From Pseudomonadota bacterium (GTDB taxonomy: Bacteria; Pseudomonadota; Alphaproteobacteria; Azospirillales; Azospirillaceae): a stretch of DNA of 10,527 nt. The translations under genes were made by a program, and so were the position numbers. The stretch is from positions 1-10,527 of the forward strand of contig JAEYOB010000705.1 in NCBI GenBank assembly GCA_023412175.1, in the 5' to 3' direction. Positions 1-6,993 of the stretch are shown piece after piece (position 1 is the first letter of the stretch; every line of letters starts with the position of its first letter). A model generated the notes under the pieces. It was not told the DNA's origin and searched no databases. It saw only the letters and a list, made by a program, of their open reading frames with translations.

Positions 1-1049
1 CGGGGCTGGCCTTCTACGACCGCCTGATCGACGCGCTGCTGGAGGCCGGCATCGAGCCCTGGGCCTGCCTCTACCATTGGGACCTGCCGCAGGCCCTGCA
101 CGACCGAGGCGGCTGGACCAGCCGCGACTGCGCCGGCTGGTACGCCGACTACGCCGCCCTGTGCGCCAGACGCTACGGCGACCGCGTCAAGCGCTGGGCG
201 ACCTTCAACGAATTCTCGGTCTTCACGCTGTTCGGTTACGCCATCCCCTGGGCGGCGCCCGGCATCACCGACCGCGTCATGCACCTGAAGGCGATCCACC
301 ATGTCAACCTCGCGCACGGCGCCGGGGTGGACGTGCTGCGCGACTTGGTGCCGGGCGCCGCCATCGGCGCCATCCACAACCGCCAGAAGATCGTGCCGGA
401 ACACGGCCGCGAGGAAAACGTCGAGCCCGCCGCGCTGCTGGACGAGCACTGGAACCGCGCCTTCCCCGACCCGCAATTGCTGGGCCATTACCCGCCCCGC
501 CTCGCCGAGGCCCTGGAGCCCTATGTCCAACCCGGCGACATGGCGCGGATCTGCCGGCCGGTGGACTGGTTCGGCCTGAACCACTACGGCCCGATCTTCG
601 CCAAGGCCGATCCGGCGAGCACCTGGGGCTATGGCTGGGGCGAGGCGCCGGCGGGCTCGCCGGACCACGGCGTCGGCTGGGCGATCTTCCCCGACGCCTT
701 CCGGGAAGAGTTGCTGGACATCGCCCGCACCTACCGGATGCCGATCTACGTGACCGAGAACGGCTGCGGCGGCAGCGACGTGGTGGACGCCGACGGCCGG
801 GTCGAGGACCTGCACCGCATCGCGTACTTCACCGTGTACCAGGAGGCCATGCGGGCGGCGATGAACCAGGGCGCCGACGTGCACGGCTATTTCGTCTGGT
901 CGCTGCTCGACAACTTCGAGTGGGGCACGGGATACGGCACCCGGTTCGGCATCGTGCATGTGGATTTCCAGACGCTGAAGCGCACGCCGAAAGCCTCGGC
1001 GCGCTGGTACGCGGCGTTGATCGAAGCGGCGCGCGGCGCCGGGAGGTAG
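1..1049 (+). CDS. Beta-glucosidase, glycoside hydrolase family 1 (5' end missing)
   Basis: Retaining beta-glycosidase releasing non-reducing terminal sugars, probably beta-glucose, from small glycosides in the cytoplasm. The first complete codon is at base 3, and 348 residues run to TAG at 1047-1049. Alignment to the complete GH1 at 2404 places the start at about its residue 96, so roughly 95 N-terminal residues lie outside the window; no start or signal peptide can be judged. Seen: YHWDLPQ near fragment residues 25-30, the acid/base Glu at fragment residue 70 in TFNEF, GLNHY, the nucleophile Glu at 252 in VTENG, and the C-terminal SLLDNFEW aglycone/glucose-binding motif. The acid/base motif is normally NEP; here Pro is replaced by Phe (codon 213-215). 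The end of the gene carries the ribosome-binding site (GGGAGG, 1041-1046) of the GH4 gene starting 2 bases later, so the two are co-transcribed. Family assignment is certain; substrate is inferred. Confidence 0.95.
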   Translation, partial: GLAFYDRLIDALLEAGIEPWACLYHWDLPQALHDRGGWTSRDCAGWYADYAALCARRYGDRVKRWATFNEFSVFTLFGYAIPWAAPGITDRVMHLKAIHHVNLAHGAGVDVLRDLVPGAAIGAIHNRQKIVPEHGREENVEPAALLDEHWNRAFPDPQLLGHYPPRLAEALEPYVQPGDMARICRPVDWFGLNHYGPIFAKADPASTWGYGWGEAPAGSPDHGVGWAIFPDAFREELLDIARTYRMPIYVTENGCGGSDVVDADGRVEDLHRIAYFTVYQEAMRAAMNQGADVHGYFVWSLLDNFEWGTGYGTRFGIVHVDFQTLKRTPKASARWYAALIEAARGAGR

Positions 1050-1051
1050 CC

Positions 1052-2335
1052 ATGGCGAAAACGGCAAAGATCGTCTTCATCGGCGCCGGCAGCGCGGCGT
1101 TCGGCCTCAGCCTGTTCCAGGACCTGTTCACCACGAAGGCGCTGGCGGGCTGCACGCTTACCCTGGTGGACACCGACACCGACGCGCTCGACCGCATGGC
1201 GGCGCTGGCCGAGGTGCTGAACCGCCGCGGCGGGGCCGGCATCCTCATCGAGAAGACGACCGACCGCCGCGCCGCGCTGCCGGGCGCCGACTTCGTGCTG
1301 AACGCCGTCGCCATCGAGCGCAACCGGCTGTGGAAGCTGGACTTCGAAGTGCCGAGGAAGCACGGCATCCGCCAGACGCTGGGCGAGAACGGCGGCCCCG
1401 GCGGGCTGTTCTTCACGCTGCGCACGCTGCCGCTGATCCTCGACTTCGCCCGCGACATCGAGGAGCTGTGCCCGGACGCCCTGTTCATCAACCTCTCGAA
1501 CCCCGAGAGCCGGGTGATCCTGGGCCTGGGCAAGTACAGCAACGTCAAGGCGCTCGGCCTGTGCCACGGCATCTTCCTGGCGCGCTGGTTCATCGCGCAG
1601 ATCCTCGGCATGAAGGAGCCGGAGATCGACGTCTGGGGCGCCGGGCTCAACCACTTCCAGTGGCTGGTGCACATCCGCGAAAAGGCCACGGGGCGCGACC
1701 TCTACCCGCTGCTGCGCGAGCGCGAGGCGATGCACGACCCGTCCTTCACGCCGCTGGCCCGCCGGCTGTTCCGCGCCTTCGGCCTGTGGCCGACGTGCAG
1801 CGACGACCACACCGGCGAGTACCTCCCCTACGGCTGGGAGGGTGGCGAGCACGGCTTCGACTTCACCGAGGACGAGCGCGGGCGCCTGATCCTCAAGGAC
1901 CTGATGGACGGCGTCATCGACGGCTCGAAGCCGATCCCGGAGGATTGGACGAGGCCGTCCTGGGGCGAGCGCGTGGTCGCGGTGATCGAAGGCATCCTGC
2001 ACAACCAGAAGCGGTTCATCGAATCCGGCATCGTCTGCAATCGGGGGGTCATCCCCAACCTGCCGGCGGATCTGGCGGTCGAGGTGCCGCTGCTGGCGGA
2101 TGCGGCCGGGATCCATCCCGTCTCGCTCGGCCCCCTGCCCGACCCCATCGCCAAGCTGCTGAGCGTGCAGGCCGGGGTGCAGCAGCTCGCCGTCGAGGCT
2201 GCCGTGCGCGCGTCGAAGGAACTGGCGCTGGAAGCGCTGCTCATCGACCCGGTGGTCACCTCCACCAGCGCCGCCGTGGCGATCCTCGACGAACTCTGGG
2301 ACGCGAACAAACCGTACATCCGCCGCTGCATCTGA
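1052..2335 (+). CDS. Glycoside hydrolase family 4 (NAD+- and Mn2+-dependent glycosidase)
   Basis: A 427-residue cytoplasmic enzyme. GH4 members cleave glycosides by an unusual redox-elimination route: NAD+ oxidises C3, a divalent metal helps deprotonate C2, and the bond is eliminated. Seen: N-terminal Rossmann fold with GAGS at residues 11-14 after a hydrophobic strand, NLSNPE at 147-152, metal ligands Cys171 in CHGI (171-174) and His201 in GLNH (198-201), and DDHTGEY at 251-257, whose Tyr257 is a candidate catalytic base. Length is typical of the family. The metal motif is not the CN-P or CD-P type of phospho-glycosidases, so a non-phosphorylated substrate is likely. From memory, CHG-type members include uronic-acid-active enzymes (alpha-glucuronidase/galacturonidase), so such a substrate is possible but unproven. 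The start is fixed by GGGAGG at 1041-1046. The gene is flanked on both sides by GH1 genes, suggesting stepwise removal of different sugars from one imported glycoside. Confidence 0.93.
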   Translation: MAKTAKIVFIGAGSAAFGLSLFQDLFTTKALAGCTLTLVDTDTDALDRMAALAEVLNRRGGAGILIEKTTDRRAALPGADFVLNAVAIERNRLWKLDFEVPRKHGIRQTLGENGGPGGLFFTLRTLPLILDFARDIEELCPDALFINLSNPESRVILGLGKYSNVKALGLCHGIFLARWFIAQILGMKEPEIDVWGAGLNHFQWLVHIREKATGRDLYPLLREREAMHDPSFTPLARRLFRAFGLWPTCSDDHTGEYLPYGWEGGEHGFDFTEDERGRLILKDLMDGVIDGSKPIPEDWTRPSWGERVVAVIEGILHNQKRFIESGIVCNRGVIPNLPADLAVEVPLLADAAGIHPVSLGPLPDPIAKLLSVQAGVQQLAVEAAVRASKELALEALLIDPVVTSTSAAVAILDELWDANKPYIRRCI

Positions 2336-2359
2336 CCGTCGGCAACCAACGTCTCCAGA

Positions 2360-2389
2360 CCCAATTCTTACAGCCCCAATTCTTACAGC
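2360..2389 (+). repeat. Perfect 15-bp tandem duplication upstream of second GH1
   Basis: The unit CCCAATTCTTACAGC occurs twice head to tail at 2360-2374 and 2375-2389, in the 68-bp gap between the GH4 stop and the GH1 start. The second copy ends just before the ribosome-binding site AAGGA at 2391-2395. The stretch is A+T-richer than its surroundings. It may be a replication-slippage duplication in a leader, or paired sites for a regulator; nothing in the sequence decides between these. Confidence 0.9.
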
Positions 2390-2403
2390 CAAGGACACAC
2401 ACC

Positions 2404-3741
2404 ATGGCCGCTGCCACTTTCCCCAAGGACTTCCTCTGGGGCGCCTCGACCTCCTCCTACCAGATCGAGGGCGCGCTCGACGCCGACGGCCGCGGGCCGT
2501 GCGTGTGGGATACCTTCACGGCGGCCGGCCGCATCCAGGACGGCAGCACCGCCGCCACGGCGTGCGACCACTATCACCGCTGGCCGGAAGACGTCGCGCT
2601 GATGAAGCAGGCCGGCTTCAACGCCTACCGCTTCTCGCTCGCGTGGCCGCGCATCCTGCCCACCGGCACCGGTGCGGTGAACGCCGCGGGGCTGGACTTC
2701 TACGACCGGCTGGTCGACGGGCTGCTGGAGGCCGGCATCCGGCCGATGGCCTGCCTCTACCACTGGGACCTGCCGCAGCCGCTTGAGGACGCCGGCGGCT
2801 GGCAGGGCCGCGAGATCGTCGGCCCCTTCGCCGACTACGCCCGCGCCGCCGCCGCACGGCTCGCCGACCGGGTGAAGGACTGGATGATGCTGAACGAGCC
2901 GAACGTCGTCGCCATCCACGGCTACGGCACCGGCGAGCACGCCCCCAGCCACAGGCTGGGCGAAGAGGGCATGCTGCGCGCGCTGCACCACCAGAACCTG
3001 GCGCAGGGCGCCGCGCTGCGCGCCATCGCGGCGGAGCATTCCGGCCTGACGCTCGGCACCGTGCTCAACCTCCAGCCCTGCCGGGCCGAAGGTGACAGGC
3101 CGGAGGACGTGGCCGCCGCCGCGCGCTGGGACGCCGTGTGGAACCGCGTTCCCCTCGACGGCCTGCTGCGCGGCGAGATCCCCGCGCTCCTTGCCGAGCG
3201 GATGAAGGGCTTCGTGCTGCCCGGCGACGAGGAGGCGATCCGCTATCCCATCGACCTCTTGGGCATCAACTACTACTCGCGCATGACCATGAAGCACGAG
3301 GAGGGTCACCCCTTCGACGTCTGGTGGGGCGACGCGCATTGCGACCGCTGGACCGCCATGGCGTGGCCGGTGCAGCCCGACGGCCTGTACGACCTGCTGG
3401 TCTCGCTGAAGCGCGACTACGGCAACCCGGCCTGCTACATCGCCGAGAACGGCGCCGCCTATGTGGACGTGATGGATTCCGACGGCCGGGTGCATGACGC
3501 CGAGCGGGTCGCCTTCTACCGCGACCACCTGGACGCGGTCGCCCGCGCCGCCGCCGACGGCTGCAACGTCAAGGGCTATCTCGCCTGGAGTCTGCTCGAC
3601 AACTTCGAGTGGGCGTTCGGCCTGGACAAGCGGTTCGGCATCATCCACGTCGATTACGACACCCTGAAGCGCACGCCGAAGGACAGCTACCGCTTCCTCA
3701 GCGCCACGGCGAAGGCCGGCCGCATCGTGGATCAATTCTGA
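2404..3741 (+). CDS. Beta-glucosidase, glycoside hydrolase family 1 (complete)
   Basis: Retaining beta-glucosidase of 445 residues, the usual GH1 length, without a signal peptide and so cytoplasmic. Seen in order: FPKDFLWGASTSSYQIEG (residues 6-23) with glucose-binding Gln20, YHWDLPQ (119-125), the acid/base Glu165 in LNEP (163-166), INYYSR (288-293), the nucleophile Glu348 in IAENG (346-350), and WSLLDNFEW (395-403) with Glu402/Trp403 for sugar binding. All catalytic residues are present. The start is supported by AAGGA at 2391-2395, 8 bases before ATG, and by the FPKDFLWG motif beginning right after it. It closely resembles the partial GH1 at 1-1049 near the shared YHWDLP and DNFEW segments but differs in the middle, as expected of an old tandem paralogue with altered aglycone specificity. 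It is probably the last gene of the glycosidase operon: a 95-bp gap follows, with no clear intrinsic terminator. Exact substrate is inferred. Confidence 0.95.
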   Translation: MAAATFPKDFLWGASTSSYQIEGALDADGRGPCVWDTFTAAGRIQDGSTAATACDHYHRWPEDVALMKQAGFNAYRFSLAWPRILPTGTGAVNAAGLDFYDRLVDGLLEAGIRPMACLYHWDLPQPLEDAGGWQGREIVGPFADYARAAAARLADRVKDWMMLNEPNVVAIHGYGTGEHAPSHRLGEEGMLRALHHQNLAQGAALRAIAAEHSGLTLGTVLNLQPCRAEGDRPEDVAAAARWDAVWNRVPLDGLLRGEIPALLAERMKGFVLPGDEEAIRYPIDLLGINYYSRMTMKHEEGHPFDVWWGDAHCDRWTAMAWPVQPDGLYDLLVSLKRDYGNPACYIAENGAAYVDVMDSDGRVHDAERVAFYRDHLDAVARAAADGCNVKGYLAWSLLDNFEWAFGLDKRFGIIHVDYDTLKRTPKDSYRFLSATAKAGRIVDQF

Positions 3742-3836
3742 GCAAAAAATTCGATATCAACGGTTTGTTTCCGCTCCACTCCCAAAATCGGAACGTGCGA
3801 GAGGGTTAGGCCGATACCGATGGGACGGAGCCGCAG

Positions 3837-5651
3837 ATGCAGACGACCGCAACAGAGCAGCCGAAGCCGAGCTTCGTCCGGCAGTTCTCCGGCCTCGTCA
3901 AAGGCTACTGGTGCAGCGAGCGGAAATGGACGGTCCGCCTGCTGACGCTGGCGCTGCTGGTGCTGACCATGGGCCAGGTGGTCGTGCCCGTGCTGATCAA
4001 CCTGTGGAGCCAGCGTCTGTTCGACGCTCTCGAACAGCGCTCCATGGACGGCTTCCTGCTGATGATCGGCGCGGTCGGCGGCATCATCCTGTTCAACATC
4101 GTCAACGCCAGCCTGCACCTCCAGGTCAAGCGGCGCCTGCAATTCGGCTGGCGCCAATGGCTGACAGAGACGCTGCTCGACGACTGGCTGACGCGCGGAC
4201 GCCACCACCAGATCACCTACCTGCCCGGCGACCACGACAACCCTGACGGCCGCATCGCCGAGGACATCCGCATCGCCACCGAGATGGCCATCGACCTCGG
4301 CCACTCGCTGACCTACTGCATCCTTCTGCTGATCAGCTTCACCAACATCCTGTGGATGCTCTCCGGCGCGCCGGAGGTGACGGTGGCCGGCCACACCTTC
4401 ACCGTGCCCGGCTACCTGCTCTACATCGCCCTGCTCTACGCCGCCGCCGGCACCACCATCGCCATCGTGGTCGGCAACCCGCTGGTCAGGGCGGTCAACC
4501 GCCGGCAGGGGCGCGAGGCGTCCTTCCGCTTCGGACTGGCCCGCGTGCGCGAGAACGCCCCGGTCATCGCCCTGCTGCACGGCGAATCCGAGGAGCGCCG
4601 GGGGCTGTACGGCCTGTTGCGGGGCGTGCGCGACGGCTGGTACGGCCAGACCCGCGCGCTCGCCCACATGATGGTGTTCAGCGCCACCTACTCGGTGCTG
4701 TCCGCCGCCTTCCCGATCCTGGTGGCCGCTCCCCGCTACATATCCGGCGCGATCTCGCTGGGCATGCTGATGCAGACCGCGCAGGCGTTCCAGCAGACCG
4801 TCGCGGCGCTGTCCTGGCCCATCGACAACCTGCCGCGCGCCGCCGAATGGAAGGCCTCGGTCGAGCGCGTGCTGAGCCTCCAGGACGCGCTGGCCCGCCT
4901 CGACCGCGAGGTCGGCGGCGAGGGGACGGAACGCATCGTCGTCGACCGCACCGACGCCGAGCACTCGCTGACGTTCCGCAACGTCGCCGTCGCAGAGTCC
5001 GATGGCCGCATCGTCATCAAGCCGTTCGACGTGGAGGTTCTGCCCGGCGAACGGGTGCTGATCGTCGGCGACCCCGGCGCCGCGGTGCGGCTGTTCCGGG
5101 CGGTCGCGCGGGTGTGGCCATGGGGCCAGGGCCGCATCGCGCTTCCCGCCCACACACGCGTCTTCTTCATGCCCGAGCGCCCGTACCTGCCGCGCGGCCC
5201 GCTGCGGGCGGCGCTCAGCTACCCGGTCGGGCCGGAGAAGGTGACCGATGCCCAGGCCGCCGCGGCACTGGCGCGGGTCGGCCTGGAACACCTGATCCAC
5301 CGCCTGGACGAGGAGGTCGCCTGGGACGAGGAACTGGCGGTCGCCGAGCAGCAGCGCCTGGGCTTTGCCCGCCTGCTGATCCGCCGCCCGGACTGGATCT
5401 TCATCGAGGACGCCACCAACGCCCTCGACCCGGCCGGCGAGGAGGACATGCTGCGCCTGCTCGACGAGGAGTTCCCGAAGGCGACCCTGCTGACCATCGG
5501 CAGCCACCTCAGCCTGGAGGCGCACCACAACCGCAAGCTGGTGCTGGAACGCACCAACGGTGCGGTGCACCTGCGTGAGGATGCCGTCGTTCCGATGGAC
5601 GCGCCGCTTCCCGCCGCAGTCCGGCCCGCGGAAGAGATCCCGGTGGGCTGA
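3837..5651 (+). CDS. YddA/BacA-like transporter with degenerate ATPase domain
   Basis: Inner-membrane protein of 604 residues. The N-terminal ABC_membrane_2 (SbmA/BacA-type) domain has likely membrane segments near 34-56, 72-95, 155-176, 190-213 and 278-326. Landmarks are DNPDGRIAEDIR (134-145, usually DNPDQRI) and VRENAPVIALLHGE (237-250). Relatives move peptides, vitamins or acyl compounds. The C-terminal half keeps the fold of an ABC ATPase domain (PYLP 449-452, EQQRL 504-508, RPDW 517-520, ALD 529-531) but not its chemistry. Walker A is GDPGAAVRLF (411-420) with no GK[ST]; the Q-loop Gln is Glu447; LSLGE is LAVAE (500-504); Walker B DE is Glu524-Asp525; the switch His is Ser556. ATP hydrolysis is therefore unlikely. 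It may be proton-driven, as SbmA and BacA are, or a regulatory partner. The frame is unbroken, arguing against a pseudogene. The start is supported by GGAG at 3827-3830. The ligand is unknown; a link with the glycosidases upstream is not shown. Confidence 0.88.
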   Translation: MQTTATEQPKPSFVRQFSGLVKGYWCSERKWTVRLLTLALLVLTMGQVVVPVLINLWSQRLFDALEQRSMDGFLLMIGAVGGIILFNIVNASLHLQVKRRLQFGWRQWLTETLLDDWLTRGRHHQITYLPGDHDNPDGRIAEDIRIATEMAIDLGHSLTYCILLLISFTNILWMLSGAPEVTVAGHTFTVPGYLLYIALLYAAAGTTIAIVVGNPLVRAVNRRQGREASFRFGLARVRENAPVIALLHGESEERRGLYGLLRGVRDGWYGQTRALAHMMVFSATYSVLSAAFPILVAAPRYISGAISLGMLMQTAQAFQQTVAALSWPIDNLPRAAEWKASVERVLSLQDALARLDREVGGEGTERIVVDRTDAEHSLTFRNVAVAESDGRIVIKPFDVEVLPGERVLIVGDPGAAVRLFRAVARVWPWGQGRIALPAHTRVFFMPERPYLPRGPLRAALSYPVGPEKVTDAQAAAALARVGLEHLIHRLDEEVAWDEELAVAEQQRLGFARLLIRRPDWIFIEDATNALDPAGEEDMLRLLDEEFPKATLLTIGSHLSLEAHHNRKLVLERTNGAVHLREDAVVPMDAPLPAAVRPAEEIPVG

Positions 5652-5690
5652 GTTCCCGAGCCGGCGGACTTTCATCCCCGGTTCCGGTCG

Positions 5691-5723
5691 AAAGAAAAGG
5701 CCGCCAGCCAAAAGGCGGCGGCC
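5691..5723 (-). terminator. Rho-independent terminator on the minus strand
   Basis: On the minus strand GGCCGCC (5723-5717) pairs with GGCGGCC (5705-5699). The inner part GCC-TTTT-GGC extends the stem with one bulged T, and TTTTCTTT follows at 5698-5691. Stem, loop and T-tract are textbook. On the plus strand the same hairpin has no T-run after it, so it is a poor terminator for the transporter gene ending at 5651. Confidence 0.62.
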
Positions 5724-5762
5724 CGAGTATTAGGAGGAAACGCCCCCATGTGGGGTCGACAT
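5691..5762 (-). ncRNA. Candidate small RNA with anti-Shine-Dalgarno motif
   Basis: Read on the minus strand from about 5762, the gap between the transporter and lacI gives a transcript of roughly 70-80 bases. A short 5' hairpin is possible (ATGT 5762-5759 with ACAT 5751-5748, extendable to CCATGT/ACATGG if transcription starts slightly earlier; or CCCC/GGGG). An unpaired pyrimidine-rich linker with TTTCCTCCTAA follows (5740-5730), then a strong intrinsic terminator (5723-5691). CCTCCT is the complement of a ribosome-binding site. This layout resembles alphaproteobacterial trans-acting small RNAs with CCUCCU-type loops (alpha-r14 and CCUCCUCCC-motif classes), but membership was not tested. An alternative is an untranslated leader or a terminator for antisense transcription only. 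No protein gene on the minus strand accounts for the terminator. Confidence 0.42.
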
Positions 5763-5767
5763 GGCAC

Positions 5768-5796
5768 AGCTTATGCTGCGGCGCGGCATGACGCAA
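5768..5796 (-). promoter_or_regulatory. Weak candidate promoter for the minus-strand small RNA
   Basis: Minus-strand TTGCGT (5796-5791) and TAAGCT (5773-5768) are separated by 17 bases, placing a start near 5761-5762. Each box matches the sigma-70 consensus at only three positions, including the most conserved ones (TTG; T, A and final T). The spacer holds an imperfect inverted repeat. It supports the small-RNA reading but is weak on its own. Confidence 0.28.
5773..5789. promoter_or_regulatory. Imperfect 17-bp inverted repeat, possible regulator site
   Basis: ATGCTGCGGCGCGGCAT folds or pairs as two 7-base arms around a 3-base centre, with one G-T mismatch. It overlaps the proposed minus-strand promoter spacer, a place where a bound protein would control the small RNA. 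It could also be a chance product of GC-rich sequence; no regulator is assigned. Confidence 0.3.
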
Positions 5797-5857
5797 TGGT
5801 GAACTTGATCCCCTATTAGTTATCTCGCTGGCCGGGGAAAATTTGCTTCCCTGACGG

Positions 5858-5886
5858 ACGTTTTCAGATTTCACGAAAACGTTTTC
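5858..5886. promoter_or_regulatory. Tandem LacI-family operators
   Basis: GAAAACGTTTTC at 5875-5886 is a perfect 12-bp palindrome with the central CG typical of LacI-family operators. A second copy of ACGTTTTCA at 5858-5866 is a half-conserved site. The two centres (5859/5860 and 5880/5881) are 21 bp apart, two helical turns, so dimers would sit on the same face of the DNA. The sites lie 70-98 bp before the lacI start, just upstream of the likely -10 box, which fits autoregulation of the lacI-transporter operon. Confidence 0.72.
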
Positions 5887-5917
5887 ATTGCGTCATCACG
5901 CCGAAACCGAGCAGACT

Positions 5918-5923
5918 GATAAT
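5918..5923 (+). promoter_or_regulatory. Likely -10 box of the lacI-transporter operon
   Basis: GATAAT, within TGATAAT, is the best sigma-70-like -10 element in the gap and stands out in GC-rich DNA. No convincing -35 box is present at 17 bases; TCATCA at 5893-5898 is the nearest candidate, with a 19-base spacer. A transcript would start near 5930 and give a leader of about 25 bases before the ATG at 5956. The LacI-type palindrome ends 31 bases upstream, overlapping or abutting the -35 region. Confidence 0.4.
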
Positions 5924-5955
5924 CACCCTCGCGAACAATCGGGAGGCAGGGGCTC

Positions 5956-6987
5956 ATGGCGAGGAACGCGACGATCCGGGACGTTGCCGCACGTGCGGGC
6001 GTGTCGATCGCCACCGTCTCGCGCGTGCTCAACGGCGGCGCCCCGTCCACCTCGGACACCTCCGAACGCGTGCGCGCCGCCATCGCCGACCTGGGCTTCC
6101 GCCCCAACCGCATCGGCCGCAGCCTGAAGGCCGCACGCACGCGCACCATCGGCGTCTTGGTCCCCTCGCTGCGCAACCCCGTCTTCGCCGACAGCGTCGC
6201 CGGTCTTGAGGACGCAGCGGCGGCGGCCGGCTATTCGGTGCTGATCGCCTCCTCCGACTACGATCCGGAGCGCGAGCAGCGGGCGGTGGACACGCTGCTG
6301 TCGCATCAGGTGGAAGGGCTGGTCCTCACCGTCGCCGACGCTGACGGCAGCGCCGCGCTCGACGCCCTGGAAGGCGCCGGCACGCCTTACATCCTCGTCT
6401 ACAACCAGCCGCGCGCCAGCGGTCGCCCCTTCGTGTCGGTGGACAACGTCGCCGCCGCCCGCGGCCTCGTCGGACGGATGACCGAACTCGGGCACCGGCG
6501 CATCGGCATGGTGGCCGGGCGCTTCGGCCAGTCCGACCGTTCCCGCCTGCGGCGCGACGGCTTTCTGACGGCGCTCGGCGCGGCGGGGCTGGAACCCGGC
6601 CCGGTGATCGAGGTGGGCTTCGCCGACACGCGGCTGGCGCAGCACCTCGCCCCGCACATGGCGCCCGGAACGCGGCCGACCGCGCTGTTCTGCTCGAACG
6701 ACATGGTGGCGCTGGCAGTGATCCGCGCGCTGGCCGACCTCGGCCTGTCGGTGCCGGGCGACGTGTCGGTCACCGGCTTCGACGGCATCGAGGTCGGCGC
6801 CCTGGTCTCCCCCAGCCTCGCGACGCTGGTGCAGCCGGCCCGCGCCATGGGCGAGCACGCCTTCGCCTGCCTGCTCGCCAACTTGAACGAGGGCGAGCCG
6901 GCCGGCCCGCTGATCCTTCCCTTTACCATCCGCCCGGGCGAATCCCTGGGCGCCGCGCCGACAGAAGCGCAAACGCAGAGAGGATAG
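5956..6987 (+). CDS. LacI-family transcriptional regulator
   Basis: DNA-binding repressor of 343 residues, the normal LacI/GalR length. Residues 6-27 form the helix-turn-helix (TIRDVAARAGVSIATVSRVLNG), followed by the hinge region NRIGRSLKAARTRTIGVLVP (51-70), with Leu57 in the minor-groove position. The rest is a periplasmic-binding-protein-like effector domain, with the FCSNDMVALAVIRAL and SVTGFDGIE segments typical of sugar-responsive members. The start is fixed by GGGAGG at 5941-5946, nine bases before ATG, and by the HTH beginning six residues in. It is the first gene of the transporter operon, six bases before the binding-protein gene, and carries its own probable operators upstream, so it should repress itself and the importer until a ligand, probably a sugar or derivative, is present. 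Control of the upstream glycosidases is possible, but no copy of the operator was seen before the two that start in this window. Confidence 0.93.
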   Translation: MARNATIRDVAARAGVSIATVSRVLNGGAPSTSDTSERVRAAIADLGFRPNRIGRSLKAARTRTIGVLVPSLRNPVFADSVAGLEDAAAAAGYSVLIASSDYDPEREQRAVDTLLSHQVEGLVLTVADADGSAALDALEGAGTPYILVYNQPRASGRPFVSVDNVAAARGLVGRMTELGHRRIGMVAGRFGQSDRSRLRRDGFLTALGAAGLEPGPVIEVGFADTRLAQHLAPHMAPGTRPTALFCSNDMVALAVIRALADLGLSVPGDVSVTGFDGIEVGALVSPSLATLVQPARAMGEHAFACLLANLNEGEPAGPLILPFTIRPGESLGAAPTEAQTQRG

Positions 6988-6993
6988 ACCATC

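Noticed and set aside
77..1051. Upstream extension of the GH4 frame through the partial GH1
   Set aside because: The extension is Arg/Pro-rich and overlaps true GH1 coding; GH4 starts naturally at ATG 1052 with GGGAGG before it and a Rossmann motif right after.
3742..3836. Promoter or terminator between the second GH1 and the transporter
   Set aside because: The 95-bp gap is A+T-richer, but I found no stem with a T-tract and no convincing pair of promoter boxes.
5067..5096. Sequencing error or frameshift explaining the missing Walker A
   Set aside because: The reading frame matches the family on both sides, and the other ATP-site motifs far downstream are independently altered, which one error cannot produce.
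3732..5711. Minus-strand open frame of about 660 codons opposite the transporter
   Set aside because: Composition is low-complexity and no recognisable domain appears; the plus-strand frame has clear membrane and ATPase-fold landmarks.
5699..5723. Hairpin as plus-strand terminator of the transporter gene
   Set aside because: No T-run follows on the plus strand; the T-run is on the minus-strand side.
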